Origin: an uncultured Bacteroidales bacterium
Lineage (GTDB): Bacteria; Bacteroidota; Bacteroidia; Bacteroidales; UBA932
Direction of reading: 5' to 3'
NCBI GenBank assembly: GCA_900316795.1
Contig: ONEF01000019.1
Span: forward strand, 1-33,785
Length of the DNA stretch: 33,785 bases
A program made the translations under genes and the position numbers. Shown piece after piece: positions 25,006 to 33,735 of the stretch. Numbering within the stretch: the first letter of the stretch is position 1; each line of letters begins with the position of its first letter. The notes under the pieces are model-generated. The model worked only from the letters and a program-made list of their open reading frames with translations, was not told where the DNA came from and searched no databases.

Positions 25006-25884
25006 TTATCGCAGGGATTGCCGTCCCTCGCAGCTGCGCTCCGCAACTACCGGCTCTCCGTTTATGGTTATGTTGAAGCCTTCTCTGGCAAGTGGGAGTG
25101 CGATTTCCCGCATTTCATCCATTGTGGCTTTTGAAAGCCCTTTGGCCGGGGTGTCGCGGTCCAGGGTGTACATCATTATCTGTCTTGGACGGAGTTCTCT
25201 TGCAAGTTTTCTCCAGTCTTCGGCCAGAGCCTTGTCTGTAAGGTCTATGTCAAGGATTTGTCCGCTCTGTGGATCTTCTGCCTTGCCTTTGAAGAATATG
25301 GTCTGGAGTATGAAGTTGCCGTTGAACTTCTTGAGGTTCTCGATGGTTTTGCTGAGGCTGTAGCCTGGGGCCGGACGGTTCACGGCTCTTACCAGTGCCG
25401 CATCGGTGGAATCTATCTTGAGGATGGGGTTGTCCACCTTGGCCAGGGCCTGCCTGACTTCTTCTTTCCAGATCATTGAGGCGTTGCTCAGGACGGAAAC
25501 TTTTGCTCCCTTGAGGTATTTGTCTCTTATGCTTACAGTTATATCTACGATCTTGGCGAACTCCGGATGGGTTGTCGGCTCCCCGTTCCCGGAAAATGTG
25601 ATTGAGTCAACCTTTATGCCTTCATTGGTGAGTTCAACCGCTCTTTTGGTCAAAGCTTCCTTGACCTGTGCTGCTGCAGGAATAATCTTGTCTTCCTTGT
25701 GGTCCTTGTTCCATCCGCATTCACAGTAGATGCAGTCGAATGTGCATATCTTGCCGTGTTCCGGCAGGAGGTTTATGCCGAGAGAGGATCCCAGTCTGCG
25801 GCTATGTATAGGACCAACTATAAGTGATTCAAAAAGCTTTGTGGACATATTTTTTGTGTTTTTGCTGACAGGCTTTTCAGCCAT
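25006..25884 (-). CDS. Radical SAM protein (COG0731-like)
   Basis: 292 residues from ATG 25884; a second in-frame ATG at 25848 gives MSTKLFESLIVGPIHSRRLG, closer to homologues, so the first 12 residues are uncertain. The iron-sulfur cluster motif is CTFDCIYC (Cys47, Cys51, Cys54, CX3CX2C). The SAM-binding GNGEPTTHP block and a barrel follow. COG0731-type proteins include tRNA wybutosine-type enzymes and many uncharacterised members; the substrate here is unknown. It starts 9 bases after the amidohydrolase stop codon and precedes dtd, so it belongs to the same operon. Confidence 0.85.
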   Translation of the reverse strand: MAEKPVSKNTKNMSTKLFESLIVGPIHSRRLGSSLGINLLPEHGKICTFDCIYCECGWNKDHKEDKIIPAAAQVKEALTKRAVELTNEGIKVDSITFSGNGEPTTHPEFAKIVDITVSIRDKYLKGAKVSVLSNASMIWKEEVRQALAKVDNPILKIDSTDAALVRAVNRPAPGYSLSKTIENLKKFNGNFILQTIFFKGKAEDPQSGQILDIDLTDKALAEDWRKLARELRPRQIMMYTLDRDTPAKGLSKATMDEMREIALPLAREGFNITINGEPVVAERSCEGRQSLR

Positions 25885-25893
25885 CGTTTTCTG

Positions 25894-27165
25894 TCAAACA
25901 ATTCTCCTTGATGTGGTGCGTTCTGTTATTTTGAAATCCTGGAGGTTTTCAAGCAATACCAGCCCCGGAGTCTTTCCAGGCGCGATGCTTCCCAGGATGT
26001 CTTGTCTTGAGAGCAGTTCTGCTCCGTTGGCGCAGGCCCAGCTGAGGATTTCACCCAGCTCAAGGTCAGGGAAGCTCTTCTGCAGACATTCCATCTCCCG
26101 TACCATATCCAGTATGTGGTTGGAGGACAGGCTGTCTGTTCCCAGGCAGATCTTGAGGTTGTTTCTCCTCATAAGTCCAATAGGCGGAAGCTGTCTGTGG
26201 ATGAAGATGTTGGAAAGAGGGCAGATGGTAAAGAACGGGCTCAGGAGAGTTTCTTTGGCCCTGTCTATGCTCCTTTGGCTTATGACAACGTTATGGACAA
26301 GATTTATCCTGCCGCCAATCTTTCCGGCCTGTTTCTGGGCTTTGCTGTTTCCGCCACCGTTTTCTTTTTCTGCTTCCAGAAGACGGTCTATGAAGTATTC
26401 CAGGGCTGTGGTTCCCGTTACAGGAGGCGTGGAAAGACCTCTTCCGCGATAGTTGTCTGCAAGGGCTCCGCTGCCTTTCATTATCATATCCTCTTCTTCC
26501 TGGCTTTCCTGGCTGTGGTATGAGATGATGCCGCTTTCCAGCCCTCTTTTTGCCGTGATTTCCAGCAGTCTCGGGCTCATGGTATAGCAGGAGTGCGGAG
26601 TTACGCTGGCTTCCAGCCCCATCGCGGAGGCTTCGTCAGCAACTCTCTGTCCGCCGGCAAGGATCTGCGGGGCATCCTGTTTCTCTGTTCCGAAAAGTTC
26701 CACGAATGTCCTGTAGTAAACCGGGAACAGCGGCTTTTCATCAGAATGTGAATAGTTGAGGTATTCTTTCTTGAATATGAAGCTCTCGTTGCAGTTGCTG
26801 ATATCTGAAACAGCCACAACTCCCTGCAGGGAGAAGTTCTTGAATTCAGCTTCCATAGCCTTCAGCCGGCCTTCCTTATCTACGCTTTCCCTGAGTTCGT
26901 TGATCTGGTTGATGAAACCGCTCATTCCGGTGGCTTCTTTGAAAGCATCCTTCAGATGAGAGAGTTCTATGTGGCAGTGGGCGTTCACAAACCCAGGGGC
27001 AAGTGTACCTTGATGATATTCAGTGCCATCTGGAAGGGAATCAGTATCTTCATATTGATTGACGGATATGATCCGGCCGCTGTCTTCTACTTCTATCAAT
27101 GGTCTGAAAACGGGTTTCACTCCACCATCGAGAGTATATACATAATCTGCTGCTATTTTCCTCAT
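25894..27165 (-). CDS. Amidohydrolase-family deaminase (MqnX/SAH-deaminase-like)
   Basis: 423 residues. Metal-binding HCHIELSH (His63, His65), a later His in PHSCYTMSP, SYHSQES and the catalytic Asp in GTDSLSSN mark the TRZ/ATZ-type amidohydrolase fold with flanking beta-sandwich strands (starting MRKIAADYVYTLDGG and ending APGKTPGLVLLENL). Relatives deaminate aminodeoxyfutalosine, S-adenosylhomocysteine or guanine-like bases; no menaquinone genes are nearby to decide. Residues 264-285 form a Gly/Lys/Gln-rich insertion. Its ATG overlaps the stop of the upstream DUF4296 gene (ATGA at 27162-27165), indicating translational coupling. Confidence 0.8.
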   Translation of the reverse strand: MRKIAADYVYTLDGGVKPVFRPLIEVEDSGRIISVNQYEDTDSLPDGTEYHQGTLAPGFVNAHCHIELSHLKDAFKEATGMSGFINQINELRESVDKEGRLKAMEAEFKNFSLQGVVAVSDISNCNESFIFKKEYLNYSHSDEKPLFPVYYRTFVELFGTEKQDAPQILAGGQRVADEASAMGLEASVTPHSCYTMSPRLLEITAKRGLESGIISYHSQESQEEEDMIMKGSGALADNYRGRGLSTPPVTGTTALEYFIDRLLEAEKENGGGNSKAQKQAGKIGGRINLVHNVVISQRSIDRAKETLLSPFFTICPLSNIFIHRQLPPIGLMRRNNLKICLGTDSLSSNHILDMVREMECLQKSFPDLELGEILSWACANGAELLSRQDILGSIAPGKTPGLVLLENLQDFKITERTTSRRIV

Positions 27166-27704
27166 TTTGCCAATTCCATTTTTGGTTCTTCAACATCTTT
27201 TTTCTCAGCCTTTTTTTGTTTAACGAGAACTCTTTGGAGATTTTTGTAGAACTGGCCTGTCACAAACCTATCTCCCTGGAAATTCTTGTTCCACCAGTCG
27301 TCAGGAGCGTTTATGCCAATAGGAGCTATGTAAGGTACGGTAAAATACAGGCCGTGGCGTCCTGTATCGAAATCCTTGCTCGCTGCAGCAGAACTGTCCT
27401 TGGCAATCTCGGTAGCCTTGTCAAGGATATAGGTGAAGGCCTTTTCATCCTGGAGATAGTGCTTGATGGATCTTTGGTAATCTTCCAGGGTGCAGCCGTT
27501 CTTTTCAAACACATGCTGGTAGAGAAGAATGGAATCTGCGGCAAGGTTGATTTCAGAATAGGTTTTGGCATATTCATCGGCGACGAATAACTGGTACATT
27601 ATGGTGGCAACCTGGTCTTTCCTGAGGATTTTTTCCTTTGTGCAGGCAAACAGGACTGACAGTGTCCACAGTATGGTAACTGATATTTTGAATGTTCTGT
27701 TCAT
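27162..27704 (-). CDS. DUF4296-like lipoprotein
   Basis: 180 residues. A lipoprotein signal ends SVLFACTKEK (lipidated Cys21). The region ILRKDQVATIMYQLFVADEY with a following helical domain matches DUF4296, a Bacteroidota family of unknown function. It leads a five-gene minus-strand operon. A TATTTTTG box ends 5 bases before the ATG, so the mRNA should be leaderless. Confidence 0.75.
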   Translation of the reverse strand: MNRTFKISVTILWTLSVLFACTKEKILRKDQVATIMYQLFVADEYAKTYSEINLAADSILLYQHVFEKNGCTLEDYQRSIKHYLQDEKAFTYILDKATEIAKDSSAAASKDFDTGRHGLYFTVPYIAPIGINAPDDWWNKNFQGDRFVTGQFYKNLQRVLVKQKKAEKKDVEEPKMELAK

Positions 27705-27709
27705 ATCTG

Positions 27710-27717
27710 CAAAAATA
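27710..27717 (-). promoter_or_regulatory. -7 box (TATTTTTG) for the DUF4296-to-deoC operon
   Basis: On the minus strand TATTTTTG followed by C matches TAnnTTTG, with its last base 6 positions from the A of the ATG at 27704. The predicted start lies at or next to the ATG. Confidence 0.5.
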
Positions 27718-27741
27718 ATAAGAATTATCCAGGATTTGCAC

Positions 27742-27749
27742 TATCTTTA
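27742..27749 (+). promoter_or_regulatory. Candidate -7 box (TATCTTTA) for the deacetylase-purD run
   Basis: TATCTTTA matches TAnnTTTG at 7 of 8 bases, 24 bases before the ATG at 27774. It is part of GATTTGCACTATCTTTA (27733-27749), nearly identical to the string before the DUF4199 gene on the other strand at 11661-11677. Confidence 0.35.
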
Positions 27750-27773
27750 TGGCTTGAATTTTATCAGCTGGAA

Positions 27774-28385
27774 ATGAAGATAGATCCTCCGAAATTCATC
27801 AAAAGACTGTTTCCTTCTTTCATCTGGAAACTGCCCAACACCAAGGGAGAGGTGTACCTTACCTTTGATGACGGGCCAAGGCCAGAAGTAACTCCTTGGG
27901 TTTTAGACCAGTTGGATAAATTTGACGCCAAGGCCACTTTCTTCTGCCTGGGCAAGAACGTGGAGATGTTCCCGGAATTGTTTGAGGAAATCAAAAGAAG
28001 GGGCCATGCAGTGGGCAACCATTCCTACAGCCATGTCAAAGGGTGGGGGATGAAGACCGGAGACTATGTCAGGGATATTGACATCGCTGATGACTTGATC
28101 CATTCCAACCTTTTCCGTCCTCCGTATGCGCGGATAGGGCCCAGCCAGGCTCGTGTCCTGGCTGAAAGGTACCGGCACATAATGTGGACGATAATAAGCC
28201 GCGACTACAGCCGCCGCACGGACGGGCAGAAATGCGTGAGGAATGTGGTTCCATATCTGGAAAGCGGAGCCATTATCGCTTTCCACGATTCCATAAAATG
28301 TGCGGGCAACCTTTTTGAGGCTCTTCCTCAAGTCTTGGAGGCTATCCGTGAGAAGGGCTTGCACAGTGCAAGGATTGAACTGTAA
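27774..28385 (+). CDS. Polysaccharide deacetylase (carbohydrate esterase family 4)
   Basis: 203 residues, a single NodB-type domain. Motif 1 TFDDGP (Asp32 and Asp33), motif 2 HSYSH (His83 and His87), motif 3 RPPYAR (115-120) and the late FHDS motif (His171) are intact, so a metal-dependent N-deacetylase of GlcNAc polymers (for example peptidoglycan) is expected. The N-terminus (MKIDPPKFIKRLFPSFIW) has no clear signal peptide, which leaves its location open. purD follows after 14 bases. Confidence 0.9.
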   Translation: MKIDPPKFIKRLFPSFIWKLPNTKGEVYLTFDDGPRPEVTPWVLDQLDKFDAKATFFCLGKNVEMFPELFEEIKRRGHAVGNHSYSHVKGWGMKTGDYVRDIDIADDLIHSNLFRPPYARIGPSQARVLAERYRHIMWTIISRDYSRRTDGQKCVRNVVPYLESGAIIAFHDSIKCAGNLFEALPQVLEAIREKGLHSARIEL

Positions 28386-28399
28386 AACATTTGGAATAT

Positions 28400-29746
28400 A
28401 TGAACGTACTTGTATTGGGAAGTGGCGGTAGGGAGCATGCAATAGCTTGGAAATTAAGTCAGAGCAAAGATTGTACTGGACTTTATGCGATGCCGGGCAA
28501 TCCGGGCACGGCCCAGATAGGGAAGAATATCCCCGGAAGCGTCAAAGACTTCCGTCAGATAAAGGATGCTGTTCTTGAACATGATATAGACATAGTGGTC
28601 GTAGGGCCGGAGGATCCTCTGGTAGGTGGGCTCGGCGATTTCTTCAAGCAGGACCCTCAGCTGGGTAAAGTCCTTTTCGTGGGCCCTTGTGCTGACGGTG
28701 CCGCCCTGGAAGGGAGCAAGGAGTTTGCAAAGAAATTCATGCTCAGATACGGAATACCGACAGCAGCCTTCCAGAGCTTCACCTCTGAGACAATCGCTGA
28801 GGCAGACCGTTTTCTTGAAAGCCTGAAGGCTCCTTATGTTCTCAAGGCAGACGGTCTGGCAGCCGGCAAGGGCGTACTTATCTGCCAGGATCTGGAAGAG
28901 GCCAAATCTGAACTGAGGAATATGCTTGGAGGAAAGTTCGGCTCCGCGTCAAAGACTGTGGTCATTGAGGAGTTCCTTTCAGGCATAGAGGTCTCAATGT
29001 TCATTCTGACAGACGGTAAGGATTATCTCGTTCTGCCTGAGGCAAAAGATTACAAGAGGATAGGAGAAGGAGACACTGGTTTGAACACCGGAGGTATGGG
29101 GGCTGTCTCTCCCGTGCCTTTCGCTGATGATGCTTTCCGGAAAAAGGTGGCGGAAAGGATCATAGAACCTACGCTTTCCGGTTTGAGGGAAGAGGGGATA
29201 GATTACAGAGGTTTCATTTTCCTGGGGCTTATGAACTGTGGAGGAGACCCTTATGTCATTGAATACAATGTCAGGATGGGAGATCCTGAAACCGAGGCTG
29301 TCATGACCAGGATAGACTCTGACCTGCTGCACCATCTCTCTGCTTGTGCCAAAGGCTGCCTTAAAGAAGAGAGAATCTCAATTTCTCCTTCAAGTGCTCT
29401 TACGGTGGTTTGCGTGAGCGGCGGATATCCTGGAAGCTACCCTAAAGGAAAGAGGATTTCCGGCTGCCGTGTACATTCCTGCGGCTCTTTCACAAGTCCT
29501 GTGAAAGTGTTCCACAGCGGAACATCTTTGGCAGAGGACGGTTCCATAGTCACTTCAGGCGGAAGGGTTCTTGCCATAACTTCCAACAGTTTTCCTCCTG
29601 CTGGAGAAGGTGAGGCTGGTTCATGGAAAAAGAGCATCGTCCAAGGCCGGGAGACCTGCTACGCGGAGCTGGAAAACATAGACTTTGACGGCAAATATTT
29701 CCGCAGGGACATCGGTCTGGACATTATCCGCTATATAGAAGGTTGA
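28400..29746 (+). CDS. purD: Phosphoribosylamine-glycine ligase
   Basis: 448 residues from ATG 28400 (MNVLVLGSGGREHAIAWKLS). It makes glycinamide ribonucleotide in de novo purine synthesis. The N-domain GSGGREHA, the ATP-grasp core (YVLKADGLAAGKGV, GMGAVSP) and the metal-binding EYNVRMGDPETEA are all present, as is the C-terminal FRRDIG. A short Gly/Pro/Glu-rich insertion (SFPPAGEGEAGSW, about 29587-29628) sits in a C-terminal loop. The next gene starts 5 bases after its stop codon. Confidence 0.96.
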   Translation: MNVLVLGSGGREHAIAWKLSQSKDCTGLYAMPGNPGTAQIGKNIPGSVKDFRQIKDAVLEHDIDIVVVGPEDPLVGGLGDFFKQDPQLGKVLFVGPCADGAALEGSKEFAKKFMLRYGIPTAAFQSFTSETIAEADRFLESLKAPYVLKADGLAAGKGVLICQDLEEAKSELRNMLGGKFGSASKTVVIEEFLSGIEVSMFILTDGKDYLVLPEAKDYKRIGEGDTGLNTGGMGAVSPVPFADDAFRKKVAERIIEPTLSGLREEGIDYRGFIFLGLMNCGGDPYVIEYNVRMGDPETEAVMTRIDSDLLHHLSACAKGCLKEERISISPSSALTVVCVSGGYPGSYPKGKRISGCRVHSCGSFTSPVKVFHSGTSLAEDGSIVTSGGRVLAITSNSFPPAGEGEAGSWKKSIVQGRETCYAELENIDFDGKYFRRDIGLDIIRYIEG

Positions 29747-29751
29747 CAGCT

Positions 29752-30684
29752 ATGGAGAAGCAGACGGAAGGCCTTGGATACAACAATAAGGTGGCGCTGT
29801 ATGTTGTGGCTATCTTTCTGTTTCTGACCTCATTGCTGGTAGGCCGCGGTAATGTGTTCCGTTTGCAGGGTGCACAGTTCTGGCTTCTGGCCGGCGGTTT
29901 GGCTTGTATAGTCCTGATGCTTGTTTCTGTATATATCACTGCAGAACCTGTTGCAATCAGGCACCAGAACAGGATGTTGTCCGTGGTGCTGAGCGCGGCT
30001 TTCATTTTTGCTTGCCCCGGAGCCGTTATGGGCAGTTTTATTCACCTTTCGGCCATCTTGCTGCTGTGGGCTCAGTTCTGCCTTCTTAAGGAGCAGTATT
30101 TTACTGCATTCTTTTTCATCGGTGTCTCAGCGATGTTGTTTCCGCCTGTCATGTGGGTGGCCCCGCTGGTAATTTCGCTGATGCTCATTGCCGGTCTGAC
30201 AGATACCGTGCGGAACCTCCTGAAGTTTTTCGGCGGTCTGGCCGTTCCTTACATACTTGTATCCGGAGTTATATACATCTTTGGAGGAGATGTCTTGTCT
30301 CAATTGACAAGTTTTTGGGGCAGAATGACATATATCAGAGCCGGCCTGTTTTCTCTGGATATTCCTGCCTTGTTCTTCATCTTCTGCGTATTGATGATGT
30401 GCGTTCACGCCTCTCTGCTGTTTCTGAGCAAGATGGGGGAATATGGCATCTCCGAGTCCTATGCCTTGAAGGTTCAGATAATGAACGTGATGGTATGCTC
30501 TGCAATTTTCATCATGTTTTCTTCTTCCAATGCTTCAGAGGTGGCGCTTCTGGCCTGCTGTCCTTCCGCCGTGCTGCTGGCCCGGTATTTCTCGCAGTAT
30601 GGAAGCAATTCTTTCCTGAGAGTGGAAATTGTTTTGCTTTTATGCGCAATGGTTATCTCCAGACTTGGTAATTTGATTGTTTAA
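29752..30684 (+). CDS. Polytopic membrane protein, DUF6427-like
   Basis: 310 residues from ATG 29752 (MEKQTEGLGYNNKVALYVV); a TTG at 29743 overlaps purD. Eight to ten hydrophobic segments span the protein, including FWLLAGGLACIVLMLVSVYI and FFFIGVSAMLFPPVMWVAPL. No catalytic motif is evident. The position directly after purD and the overall pattern fit the Bacteroidota DUF6427 family, whose function is unknown. Assignment to that family is from memory of neighbourhood and topology rather than a clear motif. Confidence 0.65.
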   Translation: MEKQTEGLGYNNKVALYVVAIFLFLTSLLVGRGNVFRLQGAQFWLLAGGLACIVLMLVSVYITAEPVAIRHQNRMLSVVLSAAFIFACPGAVMGSFIHLSAILLLWAQFCLLKEQYFTAFFFIGVSAMLFPPVMWVAPLVISLMLIAGLTDTVRNLLKFFGGLAVPYILVSGVIYIFGGDVLSQLTSFWGRMTYIRAGLFSLDIPALFFIFCVLMMCVHASLLFLSKMGEYGISESYALKVQIMNVMVCSAIFIMFSSSNASEVALLACCPSAVLLARYFSQYGSNSFLRVEIVLLLCAMVISRLGNLIV

Positions 30685-30735
30685 GACTACATTTGAATCC
30701 GTTTTCATGAAAATGAAGTTTTTGATTAAAACGAT

Positions 30736-32232
30736 ATGAAAAAGACTGTTTCTCTGTTATCTCTGGCCGTTGTCTTCTTGATTGCGGCGGCACCTGCGGC
30801 AAATCTTTTCGCGCAGGCTAAGAAGAGTGCCTATACTCCTCAGGAGTACATAGACAAGGTGATCAAGAAAGATCCCAACTATCTGAACGCTGTTGCTGCC
30901 ATCAAGGCAGTGGACAAGAACGGAAAGGTTGTGGCAGAATGGAACTCCAATCTTCCTGTGCTTACTGCATCTACCCTCAAGACAGTAACTTGCGGTATGG
31001 CTCTGGCTTACCTTGGAGTGGACTACAAGTTCTCTACAACTCTCAAGTACAGCGGCTCCGTAAGCGGCGGTACACTCCTCGGCGATCTTTGGATTGTGGG
31101 TGGAGGAGATCCTACACTCGGCAGCGAAGACGGCATGGCTTATCCTATAGACTCCATTTTCGGAGTATGGACATCAGCTCTCAAACAGATGGGCATCAAT
31201 AAAGTACAGGGAAATATCATAGTAGATGACAGCTACCTCGACAGGGAAGTGATTCCTTCTTCCTGGGCTTGGGGAAACATAGGCTACGACTATGGTTCCG
31301 CTCCTAGCGGCCTGCCTTTCCACCAGGACATCCAGAACGTGAGGATTATCCCTGGAAAGAAAGAAGGCGAAAAACCACAGATCAAGGTTCTCTATCCTCA
31401 GATTCCTGGTTTCACATACGTAAATGCCCTGACAACAGGCCCTGCAAAGAGCGGAGACTGGTCTGAATACAACTGCTCGGACCTTGCGAGAGTAGGAAAG
31501 TTCACCGGCAGCGTTCCGGTTGACAGGGATACCATCCGTTCCACAATTTCCAACAAGTTTTCATACCTTTCCTGCGGCGCCGCTTTCAGGGATTTTGCTA
31601 TTTCACAGGGAATAGTCATCCTTGGTTCAGATGTATTGCCTGTAGAAGACGTGGAGAAGACAGACCTTACAGAGGTTGTCACCACTTATTCTCCGGAGCT
31701 TTGGAAGATAACCGCCCAGACTCTTCTTGTCAGCGACAACTTCTATGCTGAGACTCTCTTCAAGCAGCTTGGCAAGAAGATGTTCGACGACGGCTCATAC
31801 AGGGCGTCGAAGAGGGCCGCAAAGAAGATCCTTGACTCACTGGGAGTGAACACTTTGGGTTACACCCAGGACGACGGTAGCGGTCTGAGCCGCGAGAACT
31901 ACCTTTCTCCGGATTTCTTCTGCAACTTCTATATGGCTATGGCAAAGCAGCCTTGCTTTGAAAAATTTGTGGAAGGAATGCCTTATCCTGGAGTCGGAAC
32001 ATTCCGTACCGTGCTTACAGACAGGAAGAAATTCGACAAAGACATAGCAGCCGGAGTTCATGCCAAGAGCGGAAGCTTGAGCTGCGTCAAGACTTATGCC
32101 GGATATGTCTATGCCGGCCCGAAACATGGACTGATAAAGTTTGCAATACTTGTCAACAACTACTCCTGCCCTACAAGAGACATCCAGAAGCATCTGGAAG
32201 GCTTCATGTACTCTCTTGCCAGCGCAGACTAA
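30736..32232 (+). CDS. dacB: D-alanyl-D-alanine carboxypeptidase/endopeptidase (PBP4 family)
   Basis: 498 residues. A Sec signal peptide (MKKTVSLLSLAVVFLIAAAP, cleavage probably near LFAQA) leads to the periplasm. Penicillin-binding motifs: STLK (Ser79 nucleophile, Lys82), SDN (333-335) in VSDNFYAETL, and KSG (444-446) in HAKSGSL. A large domain inserted between SxxK and SxN is typical of PBP4. It trims or cleaves peptidoglycan cross-links. It lies 51 bp after the DUF6427-like gene. Confidence 0.95.
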   Translation: MKKTVSLLSLAVVFLIAAAPAANLFAQAKKSAYTPQEYIDKVIKKDPNYLNAVAAIKAVDKNGKVVAEWNSNLPVLTASTLKTVTCGMALAYLGVDYKFSTTLKYSGSVSGGTLLGDLWIVGGGDPTLGSEDGMAYPIDSIFGVWTSALKQMGINKVQGNIIVDDSYLDREVIPSSWAWGNIGYDYGSAPSGLPFHQDIQNVRIIPGKKEGEKPQIKVLYPQIPGFTYVNALTTGPAKSGDWSEYNCSDLARVGKFTGSVPVDRDTIRSTISNKFSYLSCGAAFRDFAISQGIVILGSDVLPVEDVEKTDLTEVVTTYSPELWKITAQTLLVSDNFYAETLFKQLGKKMFDDGSYRASKRAAKKILDSLGVNTLGYTQDDGSGLSRENYLSPDFFCNFYMAMAKQPCFEKFVEGMPYPGVGTFRTVLTDRKKFDKDIAAGVHAKSGSLSCVKTYAGYVYAGPKHGLIKFAILVNNYSCPTRDIQKHLEGFMYSLASAD

Positions 32233-32284
32233 CAAATCGCTGAGAAACAAAGAACAATAAATACAATACAAAAAATCAACAATC

Positions 32285-33481
32285 ATGTTAACTCTTTCAC
32301 AGAAAGCAATAGAAATGCCGGCTTCTCCTATCAGGAAGCTGGTGCCATACGCTGAGGCAGCAAAGAAAAGAGGCGTAAAGGTTTTCCACCTGAACATCGG
32401 CCAGCCGGACATCGACTCCCCTAAGTGTGTAATGGAGGCTATCCGTAACATTCACCTCAACAATCTGGCATACGCCAATTCAGCAGGAATCGAGAGTTAC
32501 CGCAAGGGCCTGGCAGGCTACTACAACAAGATAGGTATAGATGTGGATGCATCGGACATCATCGTTACAACTTCAGGATCAGAGGCTGTACTGTTTGCAA
32601 TGACAGTTCTCTGCAACCCTGGGGACGAGGTTGTCGTAATGGAGCCTTTCTACACCAACTACCGCGCTTTCGCCATCCAGACAGGCGTTACACTGGTTCC
32701 TATCTCCACCAAGATAGACGATGGTTTCCAGGTACCTCCTATCGAGGAATTTGACAAGTACATCACTCCAAAGACCAAGGCTATCCTCATTTGCAACCCT
32801 GGCAACCCTACAGGAACCCTCTACTCAAAGGAAAGCATGCTCAAACTCGGCGAGATAGTCAAGAAGCACAACATCTTCCTTCTTTCAGACGAGGTTTACA
32901 GGGAGTTCTGCTATTCAGACGACCCTCATTTCTCAGCGATGCAGATTCCGGGCCTGGACCAGAACGTCCTGCTGCTTGACTCTGTTTCAAAGCGTTACAG
33001 CATGTGCGGTGCGCGTATCGGTTGCATAGTTTCAAAGAACAAGGAAGTTATGGCCGCTACAATGAAGTTTGCCATGAGCCGCCTCTGCTCACCTACAGTA
33101 GAGCAGATTGCAGCTGAGGCGGCGCTGGACACTCCGGCCGAGTACTTTGCAGCCGTCAAGGCCGAGTACATCCACAGAAGAGATGTAATGTGCGATATGC
33201 TCAACAAGATTCCTGGAGTGTTCACTCCTAAACCGATGGGAGCATTCTACACCATCGCACGTCTGCCGGTTGATTCAGCAGAGAATTTTGCAAAGTGGAT
33301 GCTTGAAGAGTTCAACTACAACGGAGAAACCACTATGGTTGCCCCAGCCGCCGGTTTCTATGCAACTCCAAACACAGGAGTTGACGAGGTGAGACTTGCG
33401 TACGTTCTCAAGGTTGAGGACATAGAGCACGCCATCAAGTGCCTTGAGGAAGGCCTGAAGGTTTATCCCGGAAGAAAGTAG
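32285..33481 (+). CDS. Class I/II pyridoxal-phosphate aminotransferase
   Basis: 398 residues. Fold-type I aminotransferase related to aspartate aminotransferases: NIGQPDI (37-43), NPGNPTG (171-177), SDEVYREF (201-208) and the PLP lysine in DSVSKRYSMCGARIG (Lys236). The substrate-binding arginine is likely the one in NTGVDEVRLAYV near the C-terminus. Substrate cannot be fixed from sequence; aspartate or aromatic amino acids are likely. The TAG stop at 33479-33481 is the first three bases of an 18-bp tandem repeat. Confidence 0.92.
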   Translation: MLTLSQKAIEMPASPIRKLVPYAEAAKKRGVKVFHLNIGQPDIDSPKCVMEAIRNIHLNNLAYANSAGIESYRKGLAGYYNKIGIDVDASDIIVTTSGSEAVLFAMTVLCNPGDEVVVMEPFYTNYRAFAIQTGVTLVPISTKIDDGFQVPPIEEFDKYITPKTKAILICNPGNPTGTLYSKESMLKLGEIVKKHNIFLLSDEVYREFCYSDDPHFSAMQIPGLDQNVLLLDSVSKRYSMCGARIGCIVSKNKEVMAATMKFAMSRLCSPTVEQIAAEAALDTPAEYFAAVKAEYIHRRDVMCDMLNKIPGVFTPKPMGAFYTIARLPVDSAENFAKWMLEEFNYNGETTMVAPAAGFYATPNTGVDEVRLAYVLKVEDIEHAIKCLEEGLKVYPGRK

Positions 33482-33568
33482 CGTCTTGAAGGAAAGCAGC
33501 ATCCTGAAAGAAAGCAGCATCCTGAAAGAAAGCAGCATCTTGAAGGAAAGCAGCATCCTGAAGGAAAC
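33479..33568 (+). repeat. Five tandem copies of an 18-bp unit starting at the aminotransferase stop codon
   Basis: Units at 33479-33496, 33497-33514, 33515-33532, 33533-33550 and 33551-33568. The consensus is CAGCATCCTGAAAGAAAG; the second and third are identical. The first differs in reading TAG instead of CAG, giving the stop codon of the aminotransferase. The period is a multiple of three, and the frame stays open through the array to a TGA at 33599-33601. Confidence 0.9.
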
Positions 33569-33583
33569 TTAATCAGGCAAATC

Positions 33584-33617
33584 AAAAAGCCGGTGGAATG
33601 AGTCCGCCGGCTTTTTT
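33584..33617 (+). terminator. Intrinsic terminator after the aminotransferase gene (both-strand form)
   Basis: AAAAAGCCGGTGGA (33584-33597) pairs with TCCGCCGGCTTTTT (33603-33616) with one G-T wobble and a 5-base loop, ending in six T. The A-run on the left makes it usable from either strand. Confidence 0.9.
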
Positions 33618-33646
33618 GAAAGCCAGACGATTCAACCTCCATCTAA

Positions 33647-33733
33647 GTCCAGGTGTCCCGATATGAGCACCACCTGGACACATCCAGCGTGAAATCCTGT
33701 CCAGGTGTCCCGATTTGAGCACCACCTGGACAC
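33647..33733. repeat. Two 35-bp palindromic direct repeats, probable insertion-sequence terminus
   Basis: Copies at 33647-33681 and 33699-33733 differ by one base (GATATGAG against GATTTGAG). Each is itself an inverted repeat, GTCCAGGTG with CACCTGGAC around a 17-base centre. Paired subterminal repeats of this kind are typical of elements such as the IS21 family, but I cannot confirm the family. They adjoin the end of a minus-strand reading frame. Confidence 0.5.
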
Positions 33734-33735
33734 TT

